Made by a program: the position numbers and the translations under genes. A stretch of 64,000 bases of DNA from Clostridia bacterium (GTDB lineage: Bacteria > Bacillota > Clostridia > Christensenellales > Borkfalkiaceae), in contig JAGAIP010000004.1 in assembly GCA_017626495.1 (NCBI GenBank), positions 62,001 through 126,000 of the forward strand, read 5' to 3'. The notes beneath the pieces are model-generated. The model did not search any database, was not told the origin of the DNA, and worked only from the letters and a program-made list of their open reading frames with translations. This document shows positions 17,363-26,990 of the stretch, in pieces. Numbering within the stretch: the first letter of the stretch is position 1; each line of letters opens with the position of its first letter.

Positions 17363-20300
17363 ATGGAGAAGTATCAGTTCGTGGAGAAAAAAGAGCATAC
17401 TGAATCTTTATGGACAAAAGAAACGTGGGGAATGACGCTCTGCCTGTTCGGAGGGCTCGGTCTTCTCATTCTTTTGTTCGGCATATATATCTTAGGTAAG
17501 GTAGGGGCAGGCATCGTAGGCTTCCTTCTGGGATCGATCGGGTATTTCGCATATCCGCTTTTCGCCTTCATGATCTGGATGGGCGTTTGTCTGATTCGGG
17601 ACAAGAAACCTTCCGTGAAAGCCTGTTATTCCGTTACGCTTTCACTCGCGATCTTCTTTGCGGCGTGTATCGTGCATACCGCCATGTCTGCGTCCTATAA
17701 TTTGTCGACTTACGGCATCTATCTCGCATCCTGCTTCCAGAACGGACTTGCAGGCTATTCGTCTGCGCCCTTTGGCGGTCTGTTGCTCGGATTCATCGTC
17801 TATCCGTTGCTGAAATACACGACGATGGTCGGAGCGATTCTGATCTTTTCTCTGATGACGATTCTCTTCGGGGGATTATTCGCTTACTTCGTTTCGGGGC
17901 ATTCGTTCTCGTTTATGAAAAGTCCTTCCGCAAAAAAACAGCGCCAAGAGCCTGCCAAGATCGTGGTCGAAGAAAATCAAGCGGAAAATCAAGAAGAACC
18001 CGTCATGGAGGAATCTTGCGTGCCCCGGCCGATGGAACCCGTTCCTGATCCTGTTTCTGCCGCAGAGCCTTCTTTGCCCCAATCACCTACGCCGTTCGTC
18101 TATCAGCCCGTTCCCGAACCCCGTCCGAACGTTCGGTCTGTACATGAGGACGCGCCTCGTCCCGAACAACCGTTCGGAGAAGCGTATCTCCAATCTATGG
18201 AACGGTTCGAGAACGTCGTTCAACAATACATGGCACAACAAAAAGAGGATACGGGCGATCCTTACACGGCGCCCATCTACCGTCCCGGAAGCGATTATCA
18301 GCGCAGGAACGAACGGTTTTATAACAATGCGGAAAAAGTGCTCAATCAGCCCGTCCGCGCAAAGGAACCCGAACCGTATGCGAACGTAAAAAAACGCGCC
18401 GGCGTTCCGTCCAAAGAAAACGGAAAATCCATTCTTTATCCCGATAAAAATTACGATTATCAGAGCAATCTGATTTTTGACAGTGAGTCGCAGTTCAACG
18501 CCAAACAGACGAACATGCGCGGAGGGTATAAGCCGATCAATTTCTATCCTCAGGCGGAACAGACGGGAGACGGTCCCAGAAAGATCGTTACCGATACGAC
18601 GCACGCCGAGGAACCTCCCTATTTCTTCCACGATACACAGGAGAATGCGCCTTCCCCTTATTCCAGACGAGTTGAGAACGTTTCCTTCAACCGTCATGAC
18701 GAAAGCAGGGAACAGCCTCGCGTAATGCGCGTGGACGCGAATCGTCCCATCGAGGTCGTTCAACCTACAACCAAGGTTGTGGAACATCCCGTTCCCGAAC
18801 GTCGTGCGGAACGCATCGATCGCACACAGCCTGCAACGCCCGAGCGATTTACCGATCGTACGCAACCCGTAACGCCCGAGCGTATCGACCGCACACCGCC
18901 TGCAACGCCCGAGCGCATCGATCGCACACAGCCTGCAACGCCCGAACGATTCACCGACCGTACGGTTACGCCGGAACGCGTCGAGCCTCCCCGTGACGCT
19001 CCTGTGAACGCGGAACAGGAAAACAAAGGGGATCTTTCGTTCAGCAGTATCTTCTCTTCGAGCAACAATAATACGGGAAGAACGCAGTTCGACCTTTCGA
19101 AAGTCAACAGCAATAAATTTGCCGATCGCATTCAGAGGGCAAAGGAAAGAGATTCCAGAGCGAATTTGTTTGATGACGATGCCGCGGAACGGACGCCGTT
19201 TGACAGAACCGTCGAGCGCCAAACTCCGGCAATCGGGCAAGAGCCGATCAGACAGGAGCCGATCAGACAAGAACCGGTCAGACAAGAACCCATCAGACAG
19301 GAGCCGGTCAGACAGGAGCCGATCAGACGGGAACCTGTTCAACAAGAGCCGATCAGACGAGAACCCGTTCGGCAAGAACCCGTCAGACAAGAGCCTTTCG
19401 GCGCGGACAGAAACGATCCGACGAGCGGAAAAGTGTTCCGTGCTTACAAAGCGCCTCCTTTCGATTTCTTCGAACAGTATCAGGATACGCTGTCTGCAAA
19501 TGAAATGGAAATCGAAGAAAACTCCAAAATCATCGTGGATACCTTGGGCGATTTCCGCATCGAGGCGGACGTCATGAAGGTCACTTCCGGACCTACCGTT
19601 ACGAGATACGATATCGAGATTCCCAGAGGCATTCAGGCGAGAAAAGTTGCCTCTTACGATGAGGACATCGCAAGAAGATTGCACGTGCAGGGCGGCGTCA
19701 CCATTTATCCCAATTTTGAAAGCGGATATATTTCCATCGAAGTGCCCAACAAGGACCGTGCGACCGTCGGTCTTGCGCCGGTGCTTATGGATCCTGCATT
19801 CCGTAAAGCAAAATCCACTTCCTTGATGTTTGGTATGGGAAAAGACGTCGAGGGTAGAAGTATTTGCGGAGACATCGTCAAGATGACGCATATGCTCGTC
19901 GCAGGTTCGACGGGCAGCGGTAAATCCGTATTTTTGAATGAACTCATCGTCAGTCTCATGATGAAGTACAGTCCCGAAGAACTCCGCATGATTCTCGTCG
20001 ATCCCAAGCAGGTCGAGTTCGTCGTTTATCAAAATCTTCCTCACCTCATGATCAACGAGATCGTCAACGATCCCACGCGCGTTATCAGCATTCTTTCCTG
20101 GGCGATTGAAGAGATGCAAAGAAGATACACGCTGTTCCAGCAGAAAACGCAATCGGGACGACTGGTCAGAAACATCGACGAGTACAACGATACGTTGACG
20201 GACGAACCCAAACTTCCCAAAATCGTCATCATCATCGACGAGCTTGCCGATTTGATGCTCCGAGCAAAGAAAGAGATCGAAGACAGGATTCAGAATCTGA

Positions 20301-20905
20301 CGCAAAAATCCCGTGCCGCAGGCATTCACATGGTCATTGCGACGCAGCGCCCCTCCGTCGACGTCATCACGGGCGTCATTAAGTCCAACCTTCCGACGCG
20401 CGTTGCGTTCCGCGTCGCGCAGGAAGTCGATTCCAGAACCATTCTCGACGATTCGGGCGCGGAGAAATTGCTCGGTAAAGGGGATATGCTCTACAAGACG
20501 GCGGAAATGCCTTCTCCTTACAGACTTCAATGCGCATATCTTTCCTCCGAGGAAGTACAGCGCATCGTCGAATACGTCAAGGAGAACAACGTCGCCTCGT
20601 TCGATCAGTCCGTCACGGAATACCTCAATGCGTCTGCGACGGCAGGCGGAGAGGACGGCGGAACGATGCCGAACGACGAACCCGATCCCGTTTATATCGA
20701 GGCGCTCCGTTACGTCGTCATGATCGGTCAGGCTTCCATCTCCATGATTCAGCGCCGTTGCGGCGTCGGTTATAACAGAGCCGGTAAAATCATCGAGTGG
20801 ATGGAATCCATGGGATATATTTCCCCGTTTGAAGGCGCAAAGGCGAGAACCGTGCTCCTTTCCAAAGAAGAGTTTGAAGCGAAGTACGGAGCAGGAGAAG
20901 AATAA
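17363..20905 (+). CDS. ftsK: DNA translocase FtsK/SpoIIIE with two repeat blocks in its linker
   Basis: Membrane-anchored hexameric motor pumping chromosomal DNA through septa. It has 1180 residues: N-terminal domain with about four helices (residues 22-190), a long charged linker (about 190-700), then the motor (alpha/beta) with Walker A AGSTGSGKS near residue 853 and Walker B VIIIDELADLM near 955, and a C-terminal winged helix (about 1110-1180) of the gamma type. The linker carries a TPER/IDRTQPA repeat block (nt 18815-18980) and a QEPIR/QEPVR block (nt 19237-19400). There is no SD before the ATG and the leader would be about 9 bases. First gene of a long operon. Confidence 0.95.
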   Translation: MEKYQFVEKKEHTESLWTKETWGMTLCLFGGLGLLILLFGIYILGKVGAGIVGFLLGSIGYFAYPLFAFMIWMGVCLIRDKKPSVKACYSVTLSLAIFFAACIVHTAMSASYNLSTYGIYLASCFQNGLAGYSSAPFGGLLLGFIVYPLLKYTTMVGAILIFSLMTILFGGLFAYFVSGHSFSFMKSPSAKKQRQEPAKIVVEENQAENQEEPVMEESCVPRPMEPVPDPVSAAEPSLPQSPTPFVYQPVPEPRPNVRSVHEDAPRPEQPFGEAYLQSMERFENVVQQYMAQQKEDTGDPYTAPIYRPGSDYQRRNERFYNNAEKVLNQPVRAKEPEPYANVKKRAGVPSKENGKSILYPDKNYDYQSNLIFDSESQFNAKQTNMRGGYKPINFYPQAEQTGDGPRKIVTDTTHAEEPPYFFHDTQENAPSPYSRRVENVSFNRHDESREQPRVMRVDANRPIEVVQPTTKVVEHPVPERRAERIDRTQPATPERFTDRTQPVTPERIDRTPPATPERIDRTQPATPERFTDRTVTPERVEPPRDAPVNAEQENKGDLSFSSIFSSSNNNTGRTQFDLSKVNSNKFADRIQRAKERDSRANLFDDDAAERTPFDRTVERQTPAIGQEPIRQEPIRQEPVRQEPIRQEPVRQEPIRREPVQQEPIRREPVRQEPVRQEPFGADRNDPTSGKVFRAYKAPPFDFFEQYQDTLSANEMEIEENSKIIVDTLGDFRIEADVMKVTSGPTVTRYDIEIPRGIQARKVASYDEDIARRLHVQGGVTIYPNFESGYISIEVPNKDRATVGLAPVLMDPAFRKAKSTSLMFGMGKDVEGRSICGDIVKMTHMLVAGSTGSGKSVFLNELIVSLMMKYSPEELRMILVDPKQVEFVVYQNLPHLMINEIVNDPTRVISILSWAIEEMQRRYTLFQQKTQSGRLVRNIDEYNDTLTDEPKLPKIVIIIDELADLMLRAKKEIEDRIQNLTQKSRAAGIHMVIATQRPSVDVITGVIKSNLPTRVAFRVAQEVDSRTILDDSGAEKLLGKGDMLYKTAEMPSPYRLQCAYLSSEEVQRIVEYVKENNVASFDQSVTEYLNASATAGGEDGGTMPNDEPDPVYIEALRYVVMIGQASISMIQRRCGVGYNRAGKIIEWMESMGYISPFEGAKARTVLLSKEEFEAKYGAGEE

Positions 20906-20908
20906 ACC

Positions 20909-22231
20909 ATGATTGAACAAAAGACGTTCGGAATGATCTCGCTCGGTTGCGATAAAAACCGTGTGGATACCGAGCATATGCTTGCTCTCCTCGAAGAGAG
21001 GGGGGCAAAGCGAACAAACGAACTTTCCGAGGCGCAGATCCTCATCATCAACACCTGCGCCTTTTTGAACGAGGCGAGAAAAGAATCCATCGAGACGATT
21101 TTGGACGGCGCGACTTATAAATCGGGTAAACTTGAAAAAATCGTCGTCACGGGCTGTTTGCCTGAGAAATTCGTGGACGAACTGTTCCCCGAGCTCACCG
21201 AGGCGGACGTGTTTCTCGGCACGAAAGATACGGATAAACTGATCGAGTCCATCGAGGAGTCCTACCGCGTCGGACGCGTCAACGCCGTGCATACGGGAAA
21301 CGAAGTGCGCGAAAAGAGAGTGGTTACTACACCCTTGCACTTTGCCTATCTCAAAATTGCGGACGGATGCTACAATCATTGTACCTATTGTCTGATTCCG
21401 AAGATTCGCGGCAAATACAAGAGCTACCCCATGGAAGAGCTTGTCGCCGAGGCGCAATCGCTCGGAGACGTGTCGGAACTCATCTTAGTGGCGCAGGATA
21501 CCACGAGATACGGCGAGGATCTGTACGGCGAGAATAAATTCGTCGAGCTCATTCGGCGCATCACATCGCTCGATAATATCGAGAGCGTGCGGCTTTTGTA
21601 TTGTTATCCGGACGCGATCGACGATCGGCTCATTTATGAACTCAAAACGAATCCGAAACTCATTCATTATCTCGATATTCCCCTGCAACACAGCGAGAAC
21701 AGAGTGCTCAAACTCATGAACCGCCGCGGAACGAGAGAAGAAAATCTTGCGCTCCTTGAAAAGATCAAAGCTGAAATTCCCGATATTGCCATTCGTTCCA
21801 CGTTCATTGCGGGATTTCCGTCCGAAACGGAAGAAGAGGTCGAGGGAATGATCTCGTTCCTCGAAGAGGCGAAACTGACAAACTGCGGTTTCTTTGCCTA
21901 TTCCAAAGAACCGGACACCGCCGCATTCCGCATGAAGGGACATCTGCCTCAGCGCGAAAAGGACAAGCGCGTCAGAAAATTGTACCGTACGCAAAAGGAG
22001 ATTTCAAAAGCGTTTCTTCTCTCCAAAGTAGGAACGGAAATCGACGTTCTTTGCGACGGAATTGACTATGACAGGGAATGTTTTGTCGGAAGAGCGTATT
22101 TTCAAGCGCCCGATATCGACGGTAAAGTATATTTTACTTCGTCCGAGGGCGTGCAGGGAAAACACTATGCGGTGAAAATTCAAAAAACAAACGGTTACGA
22201 TCTGTTCGGAACCGTAACGGAGAATGTATGA
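20909..22231 (+). CDS. rimO: Ribosomal protein S12 methylthiotransferase
   Basis: Radical SAM enzyme adding a methylthio group to an aspartate of ribosomal protein S12. It has 440 residues: N-terminal UPF0004 domain with three cluster cysteines (SLGCDKNRVD, NTCAFLNEA, VTGCLPEKF), radical SAM core with CYNHCTYCLIP, and a C-terminal TRAM domain (about 375-440). The S12-type is distinguished from MiaB by the GC-DKN motif and CAFLNEARKES; a separate miaB lies at 49413. Three bases separate it from ftsK. Confidence 0.94.
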   Translation: MIEQKTFGMISLGCDKNRVDTEHMLALLEERGAKRTNELSEAQILIINTCAFLNEARKESIETILDGATYKSGKLEKIVVTGCLPEKFVDELFPELTEADVFLGTKDTDKLIESIEESYRVGRVNAVHTGNEVREKRVVTTPLHFAYLKIADGCYNHCTYCLIPKIRGKYKSYPMEELVAEAQSLGDVSELILVAQDTTRYGEDLYGENKFVELIRRITSLDNIESVRLLYCYPDAIDDRLIYELKTNPKLIHYLDIPLQHSENRVLKLMNRRGTREENLALLEKIKAEIPDIAIRSTFIAGFPSETEEEVEGMISFLEEAKLTNCGFFAYSKEPDTAAFRMKGHLPQREKDKRVRKLYRTQKEISKAFLLSKVGTEIDVLCDGIDYDRECFVGRAYFQAPDIDGKVYFTSSEGVQGKHYAVKIQKTNGYDLFGTVTENV

Positions 22232-22815
22232 ACTTACCCAACAAATTGACGGTTTTAAGAATCTTGCTGATTCCCGTATTCGTCCTTTTCTTTTATCTTA
22301 CAATCGTGCCTTATCACTATCTGATTTCTGCGATCATCTTCATCGTCGCTTGTTGTACGGACTTTTTGGACGGCTACATTGCAAGAAAATACAATCTCGT
22401 TACCAACCTCGGAAAATTCCTCGATCCCATCGCGGATAAGGTACTTGTCTCCACGGCGCTCATCATCATGCTGACCGTACCCGAACTGTTCACGATCGCA
22501 TTTCCCTATGCGTGGACGATGCTCGCAGTCGGTATTTGCGTTGCCGTCATTCTCGCGCGCGAGCTCATCGTCAGCGGATTCAGAATGGTCGCCGCGTCTG
22601 CCGGAATCGTTCTCGCCGCGGACATGGTCGGCAAATGGAAGACGACCTTTCAGGACGTCGCAATCGCCGTTCTACTCATTTCCGCATCCTTTACGAGTAC
22701 GTTCGGACTCGTTCTCACCTACGTCGGCGCTGCTTGTCTCGTAATCGCAACCTTGCTCACGATCGTTTCGGGCTGCAATTATCTCATCAAAAACAAGGCG
22801 GTTTTGAAGTCGTAA
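22228..22815 (+). CDS. pgsA: CDP-diacylglycerol--glycerol-3-phosphate phosphatidyltransferase
   Basis: Membrane enzyme making phosphatidylglycerol phosphate. It has 195 residues, the usual size, and about five to six helices. N-terminal NLPNKLTVLRILLIPVF and the CDP-alcohol phosphotransferase signature are complete (DFLDGYIARK, eight residues, GKFLDPIADK). It overlaps rimO by 4 bases. Confidence 0.95.
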   Translation: MNLPNKLTVLRILLIPVFVLFFYLTIVPYHYLISAIIFIVACCTDFLDGYIARKYNLVTNLGKFLDPIADKVLVSTALIIMLTVPELFTIAFPYAWTMLAVGICVAVILARELIVSGFRMVAASAGIVLAADMVGKWKTTFQDVAIAVLLISASFTSTFGLVLTYVGAACLVIATLLTIVSGCNYLIKNKAVLKS

Positions 22816-22818
22816 TTC

Positions 22819-23898
22819 ATGAAAAACACTTGCATCGTTTTACACAACCATAGAAGCGCGCTTGAACCGAATCGGTTTACGGGCATCATCGACGCATACA
22901 TTTCCGGAGGTTACTATTTTGACCGTCTGGAATTTTTGCCCTGCGACGATTCCGCAGCAATCAGACAGGCTCTCGCCGAAGCAAAGAATTTTTCGGATAC
23001 CCTCACCGTCATTGCCGATCCTCCTATTCAGCCGTCAATCAAAGAACAGATCGGAACTTGTTATAACGTGTCGTTTTTGACGCAAACTACTCTCGACAGC
23101 GGAGACAAGACGGCGTTCGTTCTTCCGTTTGGAGAGAATGGGCAGTTCCTTGCAAGAGAAGAGATCGTGCCGTTTCTCGATCGGAAATACAACGATCGTT
23201 GCGCGCGTATGGTCATCAAGGCGGTCGGCGTGCCGCAGGAACTGCTCGAAGAGACCGTCCGCGAAGCGAAAGTCAGTTCGGGAGATAAACTCAATTATAA
23301 CGTCAGTACGCAGTACGACGATACGAGAATCGAAGTCATTTACGACGTCAATTCCCCCAAGATGCTCGTCGACGACGTGATGCGTATCTTTGCGGTTCGG
23401 CTCGCGGCGTATATCTATGCGCTCGAAGATATTTCTCTTGCAGAGCGTCTCCATCAGGCGCTCCGCGTTCGCAAGATGAACGTAAGCGTCGCGGAATCGT
23501 TTACGGGGGGCGGAATCACGAAAATGCTCGTGGACGTTCCGGGTATTTCCGACGTTCTGCAAGAAGGCGTCGTCTCTTATTCCAACGACGCAAAGATGGG
23601 CAGATTGCAGGTCAGACCGTATACCCTCAAAGCAAACGGCGCGGTCTCGGACGATACGGCATACGAAATGGCGCTCGGGCTCATCAACACGGGAAAGTGC
23701 GACCTTGCCATCGCCACGACGGGGCTTGCGGGGCCGAAATCGGATCCTTCGGGAAAGCCGATCGGACTTTGCTACATCGCCATCGGGCTCAAAGAGGAGA
23801 TCTATATCTACAAGTTCATGTTCGAAGGGGATAGAAAGACGATTACGGAGAAGGCGATCCGCCATGCGCTCTTCCGCGCTTATAAACAAATCAAGTAA
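22819..23898 (+). CDS. cinA: CinA-like protein with divergent N-terminal domain and PncC-type amidase domain
   Basis: 359 residues, shorter than the usual 410-420. The C-terminal half (about 205-359) is a nicotinamide-nucleotide amidase (PncC) domain: LHQALRVRKMNVSVAESFTGGGI, QEGVVSYSNDAKM with the serine and lysine of the family, and ATTGLAGPKSDPSGKPIGLCYIAI. The N-terminal half lacks the normal molybdopterin-binding-like opening (a GTELL motif), so that domain is strongly divergent or degenerate. The position between pgsA and recA is the classical one in Firmicutes and supports the name. Confidence 0.82.
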   Translation: MKNTCIVLHNHRSALEPNRFTGIIDAYISGGYYFDRLEFLPCDDSAAIRQALAEAKNFSDTLTVIADPPIQPSIKEQIGTCYNVSFLTQTTLDSGDKTAFVLPFGENGQFLAREEIVPFLDRKYNDRCARMVIKAVGVPQELLEETVREAKVSSGDKLNYNVSTQYDDTRIEVIYDVNSPKMLVDDVMRIFAVRLAAYIYALEDISLAERLHQALRVRKMNVSVAESFTGGGITKMLVDVPGISDVLQEGVVSYSNDAKMGRLQVRPYTLKANGAVSDDTAYEMALGLINTGKCDLAIATTGLAGPKSDPSGKPIGLCYIAIGLKEEIYIYKFMFEGDRKTITEKAIRHALFRAYKQIK

Positions 23899-23922
23899 AA
23901 AATCAACAGGAGTTGTGAAGTT

Positions 23923-24936
23923 ATGGATAAGGAAAAATTAAAGGCTCTCGACGCGGTACTTTTGCAGATCGAGAAGGACTACGGCAAGGGTGCGATCATG
24001 CGCCTCGGTGAAAGTGCGGGAGACACCGCGATCGAAACGATCCCCACGGGTTGTCTCGCGCTCGACCTTGCGCTCGGGATCGGCGGTATGCCCCGCGGAA
24101 GAATGATCGAGATTTACGGTCCCGAATCGTCCGGTAAAACGACGGTCGCGTTGCACGTCATTGCGGAGGCGCAGAAGATGGGCGGCGTTGCCGCCTTCAT
24201 CGACGCGGAACATGCGCTCGATCCCGTCTATGCAAAAGCGCTCGGCGTCAATCTCGACGAACTCTACGTTTCCCAGCCCGATACCGGCGAACAGGCACTC
24301 GATATTACCGATTCCCTCGTTCGGTCTTCGGCAATCGACATCATCGTCATCGACTCCGTCGCGGCGTTAACGCCCAAGGCGGAAATCGAGGGAGATATGG
24401 GCGATTCTCACGTCGGTTTGCAGGCGAGACTCATGTCGCAGGCGCTCAGAAAGCTCACCGCTATCATCAATAAATCCAAGACGTGCGTCATCTTTATCAA
24501 CCAGCTCCGCGAAAAGGTCGGCGTCATGTTCGGCAATCCCGAAACGACCCCGGGAGGCAAGGCGCTGAAATTCTATGCGTCCATTCGTATCGACGTCAGA
24601 AAGGCAGACGCACTCAAAGATTCCGACGGGCAGGTCGGAAACAGAACGAAAGCGAAGATCGTCAAAAATAAGCTTGCGCCTCCCTTCAAGCAGGCAGAAT
24701 TCGATATTCTCTACGGCGAGGGCATTTCTCAGGAAGGCTGTCTCATCGACATCGGCGTTCAGTACGAGATCATCGGCAAGAGCGGCGCATGGTTCTCCTA
24801 TAACGGAGATAAGGTCGCGCAGGGCAGGGAGAAGATGCGCGATTACTTAAAAAACAATCCCGAAATCGCAAAGGAAATCGAGATGAAGATCAGAGAAGCC
24901 GTCAATCCCAAAGAGGAAACGGCGACGGAAGAATAA
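23923..24936 (+). CDS. recA: Recombinase RecA
   Basis: DNA-dependent ATPase for strand exchange and SOS signalling. It has 337 residues: Walker [14 protein letters not shown] near residue 67, [17 protein letters not shown], Walker [13 protein letters not shown], and [43 protein letters not shown] precedes ATG. No LexA-type box (GAAC-N4-GTTC) is visible in the 24-base gap, so its transcription probably depends on the ftsK operon or an internal promoter. Confidence 0.98.
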   Translation: MDKEKLKALDAVLLQIEKDYGKGAIMRLGESAGDTAIETIPTGCLALDLALGIGGMPRGRMIEIYGPESSGKTTVALHVIAEAQKMGGVAAFIDAEHALDPVYAKALGVNLDELYVSQPDTGEQALDITDSLVRSSAIDIIVIDSVAALTPKAEIEGDMGDSHVGLQARLMSQALRKLTAIINKSKTCVIFINQLREKVGVMFGNPETTPGGKALKFYASIRIDVRKADALKDSDGQVGNRTKAKIVKNKLAPPFKQAEFDILYGEGISQEGCLIDIGVQYEIIGKSGAWFSYNGDKVAQGREKMRDYLKNNPEIAKEIEMKIREAVNPKEETATEE

Positions 24937-24939
24937 GCT

Positions 24940-26841
24940 ATGAAATACGGTTATGTCAGGGTGGCGGCGGCGACGCCCGATCTGCGCGTTGCAGACGTGG
25001 AATATAATTGTTCCGAAATCTGCACGGCGATGGAAGAGGCGTACGGACGCGGCGTTCAGGTTCTCGTTTTTCCCGAACTGAGCGTCTGCGGATACACCTG
25101 CGGAGATCTCTTTCATCAGAAACTTTTAATCGACGCGTGCATGAAGGGTGCGGAAAAAATCGTCAAGGCGAGTAAGGGTAAAAAAATGCTCGCCTTCGTC
25201 GGTCTGCCCGTTCTCGTCAACGGAAAACTATATAACTGCGCGCTTGCATTCTCCGACGGTAAACCGCTCGGCTTGATTCCCAAAATCAACCTTCCCAACT
25301 ATAACGAATTTTACGAACGGAGACATTTTGAATCGGGGGATTGGCGCACGGGCAACGTTACGATTTGCGGCGAGAGCGTTCCCATGGATTCCAAACTGCT
25401 CTTTCAGGATGAGAATCAGCATAATCTCGTCGTCGGATGTGAAATCTGTGAAGATCTGTGGGCGGCGGATTCTCCCTCGACCAAACTTGCCATGGCAGGC
25501 GCTACGATCATCGTCAACCTTTCCGCAAGTAACGAAGTGATCGGAAAACGGGAATACAGAAGAGATCTCGTCCGTATGACTTCGGGTAAACTCGTCTGCG
25601 GCTACGTCTATGCGTCCGCGGGAACGGGCGAATCCACGACGGACACCGTCTATTCGGGACACAATCTCATCTCGGAGAACGGCGTATTGCTTGCCGAGGC
25701 AAAGCTCTTTGCGGACGAAACGATTCGGGCAGAGATTGACGTAGACAAGCTCGTCTACGAGAGAAAGAAACTCACCGATTTTAGTTGCGACGAAGACGCG
25801 ACGGTCATCGGATTCGAAACGCCCGTAAAAGACGCGGAACTGTCCTATCAACCTTCTCAATTTCCCTTCGTTCCGAGCAAAGAAACCGAGCTTTCGGAGC
25901 GTGCGGAACTCATCTTGTCCATTCAGACGGCAGGGCTCGTCAAGCGCCTCAAACATACGCACGCAAAGACCGCCGTCATCGGCATATCGGGCGGACTCGA
26001 TTCCGCGCTTGCGTTTCTCGTCACCGTCAGGGCGTTCGATTGTCTTGGTAAGAGTAGAAAGGATATCGTCGCCATCACCATGCCCGGATTCGGTACGACG
26101 GGCAAGACGCTCAATAACTCCCTAAAACTCATCGAGGCGATGGGGGCGACGGGCAGAACGATTCCCATCGGCGATTCCGTCCTGCAACACTTCAAGGACA
26201 TCGGACAGGACAGTGAGAATCACGACGTAACGTACGAAAACGCGCAGGCGAGAATGAGAACGCTCATTCTCATGGATATTGCCAACAAAACGGGCGGAAT
26301 GGTCGTCGGAACGGGCGATCTGTCCGAAATCGCGCTCGGTTGGGCAACGTACAACGGGGATCATATGTCCATGTACGCAGTCAATTCTTCCGTGCCGAAA
26401 ACGCTCGTTAAGTTTCTCATCGCGCACGAGGCAAAGAAGTTGCAGGCGGAGGCGGAAGAGACGCTCGTCGATATTCTCAATACGGAAATCTCTCCCGAAC
26501 TCTTACCGCCCACGAAGGACGGCAAGATCGCGCAGAAGACGGAGGATCTCGTCGGACCTTACGAGTTGCACGACTTCTTCCTTTATTATGCGATCCGTTT
26601 CGGTTTCGAGCCGAAAAAGGTGGAATTTCTGGCAAATTGCGCTTTCGACGGAAAGTATGAAAAGGAAGTCGTTCATAAGTGGCTCTTGAATTTTTACAGA
26701 AGGTTTTTCGCTCAACAGTTCAAGCGATCCTGTATGCCCGATTCGGTCAAGGTCGGCTCGGTTACGCTCTCTCCGAGGGCGGATTGGAGAATGCCTTCGG
26801 ATGCGGTTGCGGCTCTGTGGTTAAAACAACTCGAAGAATAA
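24940..26841 (+). CDS. nadE: Glutamine-dependent NAD+ synthetase
   Basis: Final step of NAD synthesis: amidates deamido-NAD using glutamine-derived ammonia. It has 633 residues with an N-terminal nitrilase-type glutaminase (about 1-290; catalytic glutamate in FPELSVCGY, lysine in IPKINLPNYNEF, cysteine in VGCEICEDLW) and a C-terminal NAD synthetase (about 320-633) with the PP-loop GISGGLDSALAFL and GTGDLSEIALGW. Three bases after recA. Confidence 0.95.
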   Translation: MKYGYVRVAAATPDLRVADVEYNCSEICTAMEEAYGRGVQVLVFPELSVCGYTCGDLFHQKLLIDACMKGAEKIVKASKGKKMLAFVGLPVLVNGKLYNCALAFSDGKPLGLIPKINLPNYNEFYERRHFESGDWRTGNVTICGESVPMDSKLLFQDENQHNLVVGCEICEDLWAADSPSTKLAMAGATIIVNLSASNEVIGKREYRRDLVRMTSGKLVCGYVYASAGTGESTTDTVYSGHNLISENGVLLAEAKLFADETIRAEIDVDKLVYERKKLTDFSCDEDATVIGFETPVKDAELSYQPSQFPFVPSKETELSERAELILSIQTAGLVKRLKHTHAKTAVIGISGGLDSALAFLVTVRAFDCLGKSRKDIVAITMPGFGTTGKTLNNSLKLIEAMGATGRTIPIGDSVLQHFKDIGQDSENHDVTYENAQARMRTLILMDIANKTGGMVVGTGDLSEIALGWATYNGDHMSMYAVNSSVPKTLVKFLIAHEAKKLQAEAEETLVDILNTEISPELLPPTKDGKIAQKTEDLVGPYELHDFFLYYAIRFGFEPKKVEFLANCAFDGKYEKEVVHKWLLNFYRRFFAQQFKRSCMPDSVKVGSVTLSPRADWRMPSDAVAALWLKQLEE

Positions 26842-26848
26842 ACGATAC

Positions 26849-26879
26849 CCCTCGCGGAACAAAAAAACGTGAGGGTTTT
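26849..26879 (+). terminator. Probable terminator after nadE
   Basis: Imperfect stem CCCTCGCG / CGTGAGGG with an A-rich loop and TTTTCGTTT behind. Confidence 0.6.
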
Positions 26880-26899
26880 CGTTTATCTTTCTCAATCGT

Positions 26900-26928
26900 T
26901 TGACATTTTCAGGAAAATGCTGTACAAT
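26900..26928 (+). promoter_or_regulatory. Promoter for rny
   Basis: TTGACA (26900-26905), 17-base spacer, TACAAT (26923-26928). In the leader, CTGTCA (26948-26953) can pair with TGACAG (26974-26979), which abuts the SD GGAGG. Confidence 0.8.
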
Positions 26929-26990
26929 ATCCTAGGTGATATGTTATCTGTCACTTAAATAATAGAATCTCAATGACAGGAGGCTAAGCA

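Noticed and set aside
19237-19400. Regular repeats suggesting a CRISPR array
   Set aside because: Repeats are in frame with the FtsK coding sequence, have no unique spacers and encode QEPIR units.
18083-21457. A 1124-residue open frame antisense to ftsK
   Set aside because: It mirrors a long, codon-biased real gene and overlaps rimO; its translation is arginine/leucine/phenylalanine-rich with no motifs, as expected for an antisense shadow.
23899-23922. LexA/SOS box before recA
   Set aside because: No GAAC-N4-GTTC-like sequence is present in the gap.
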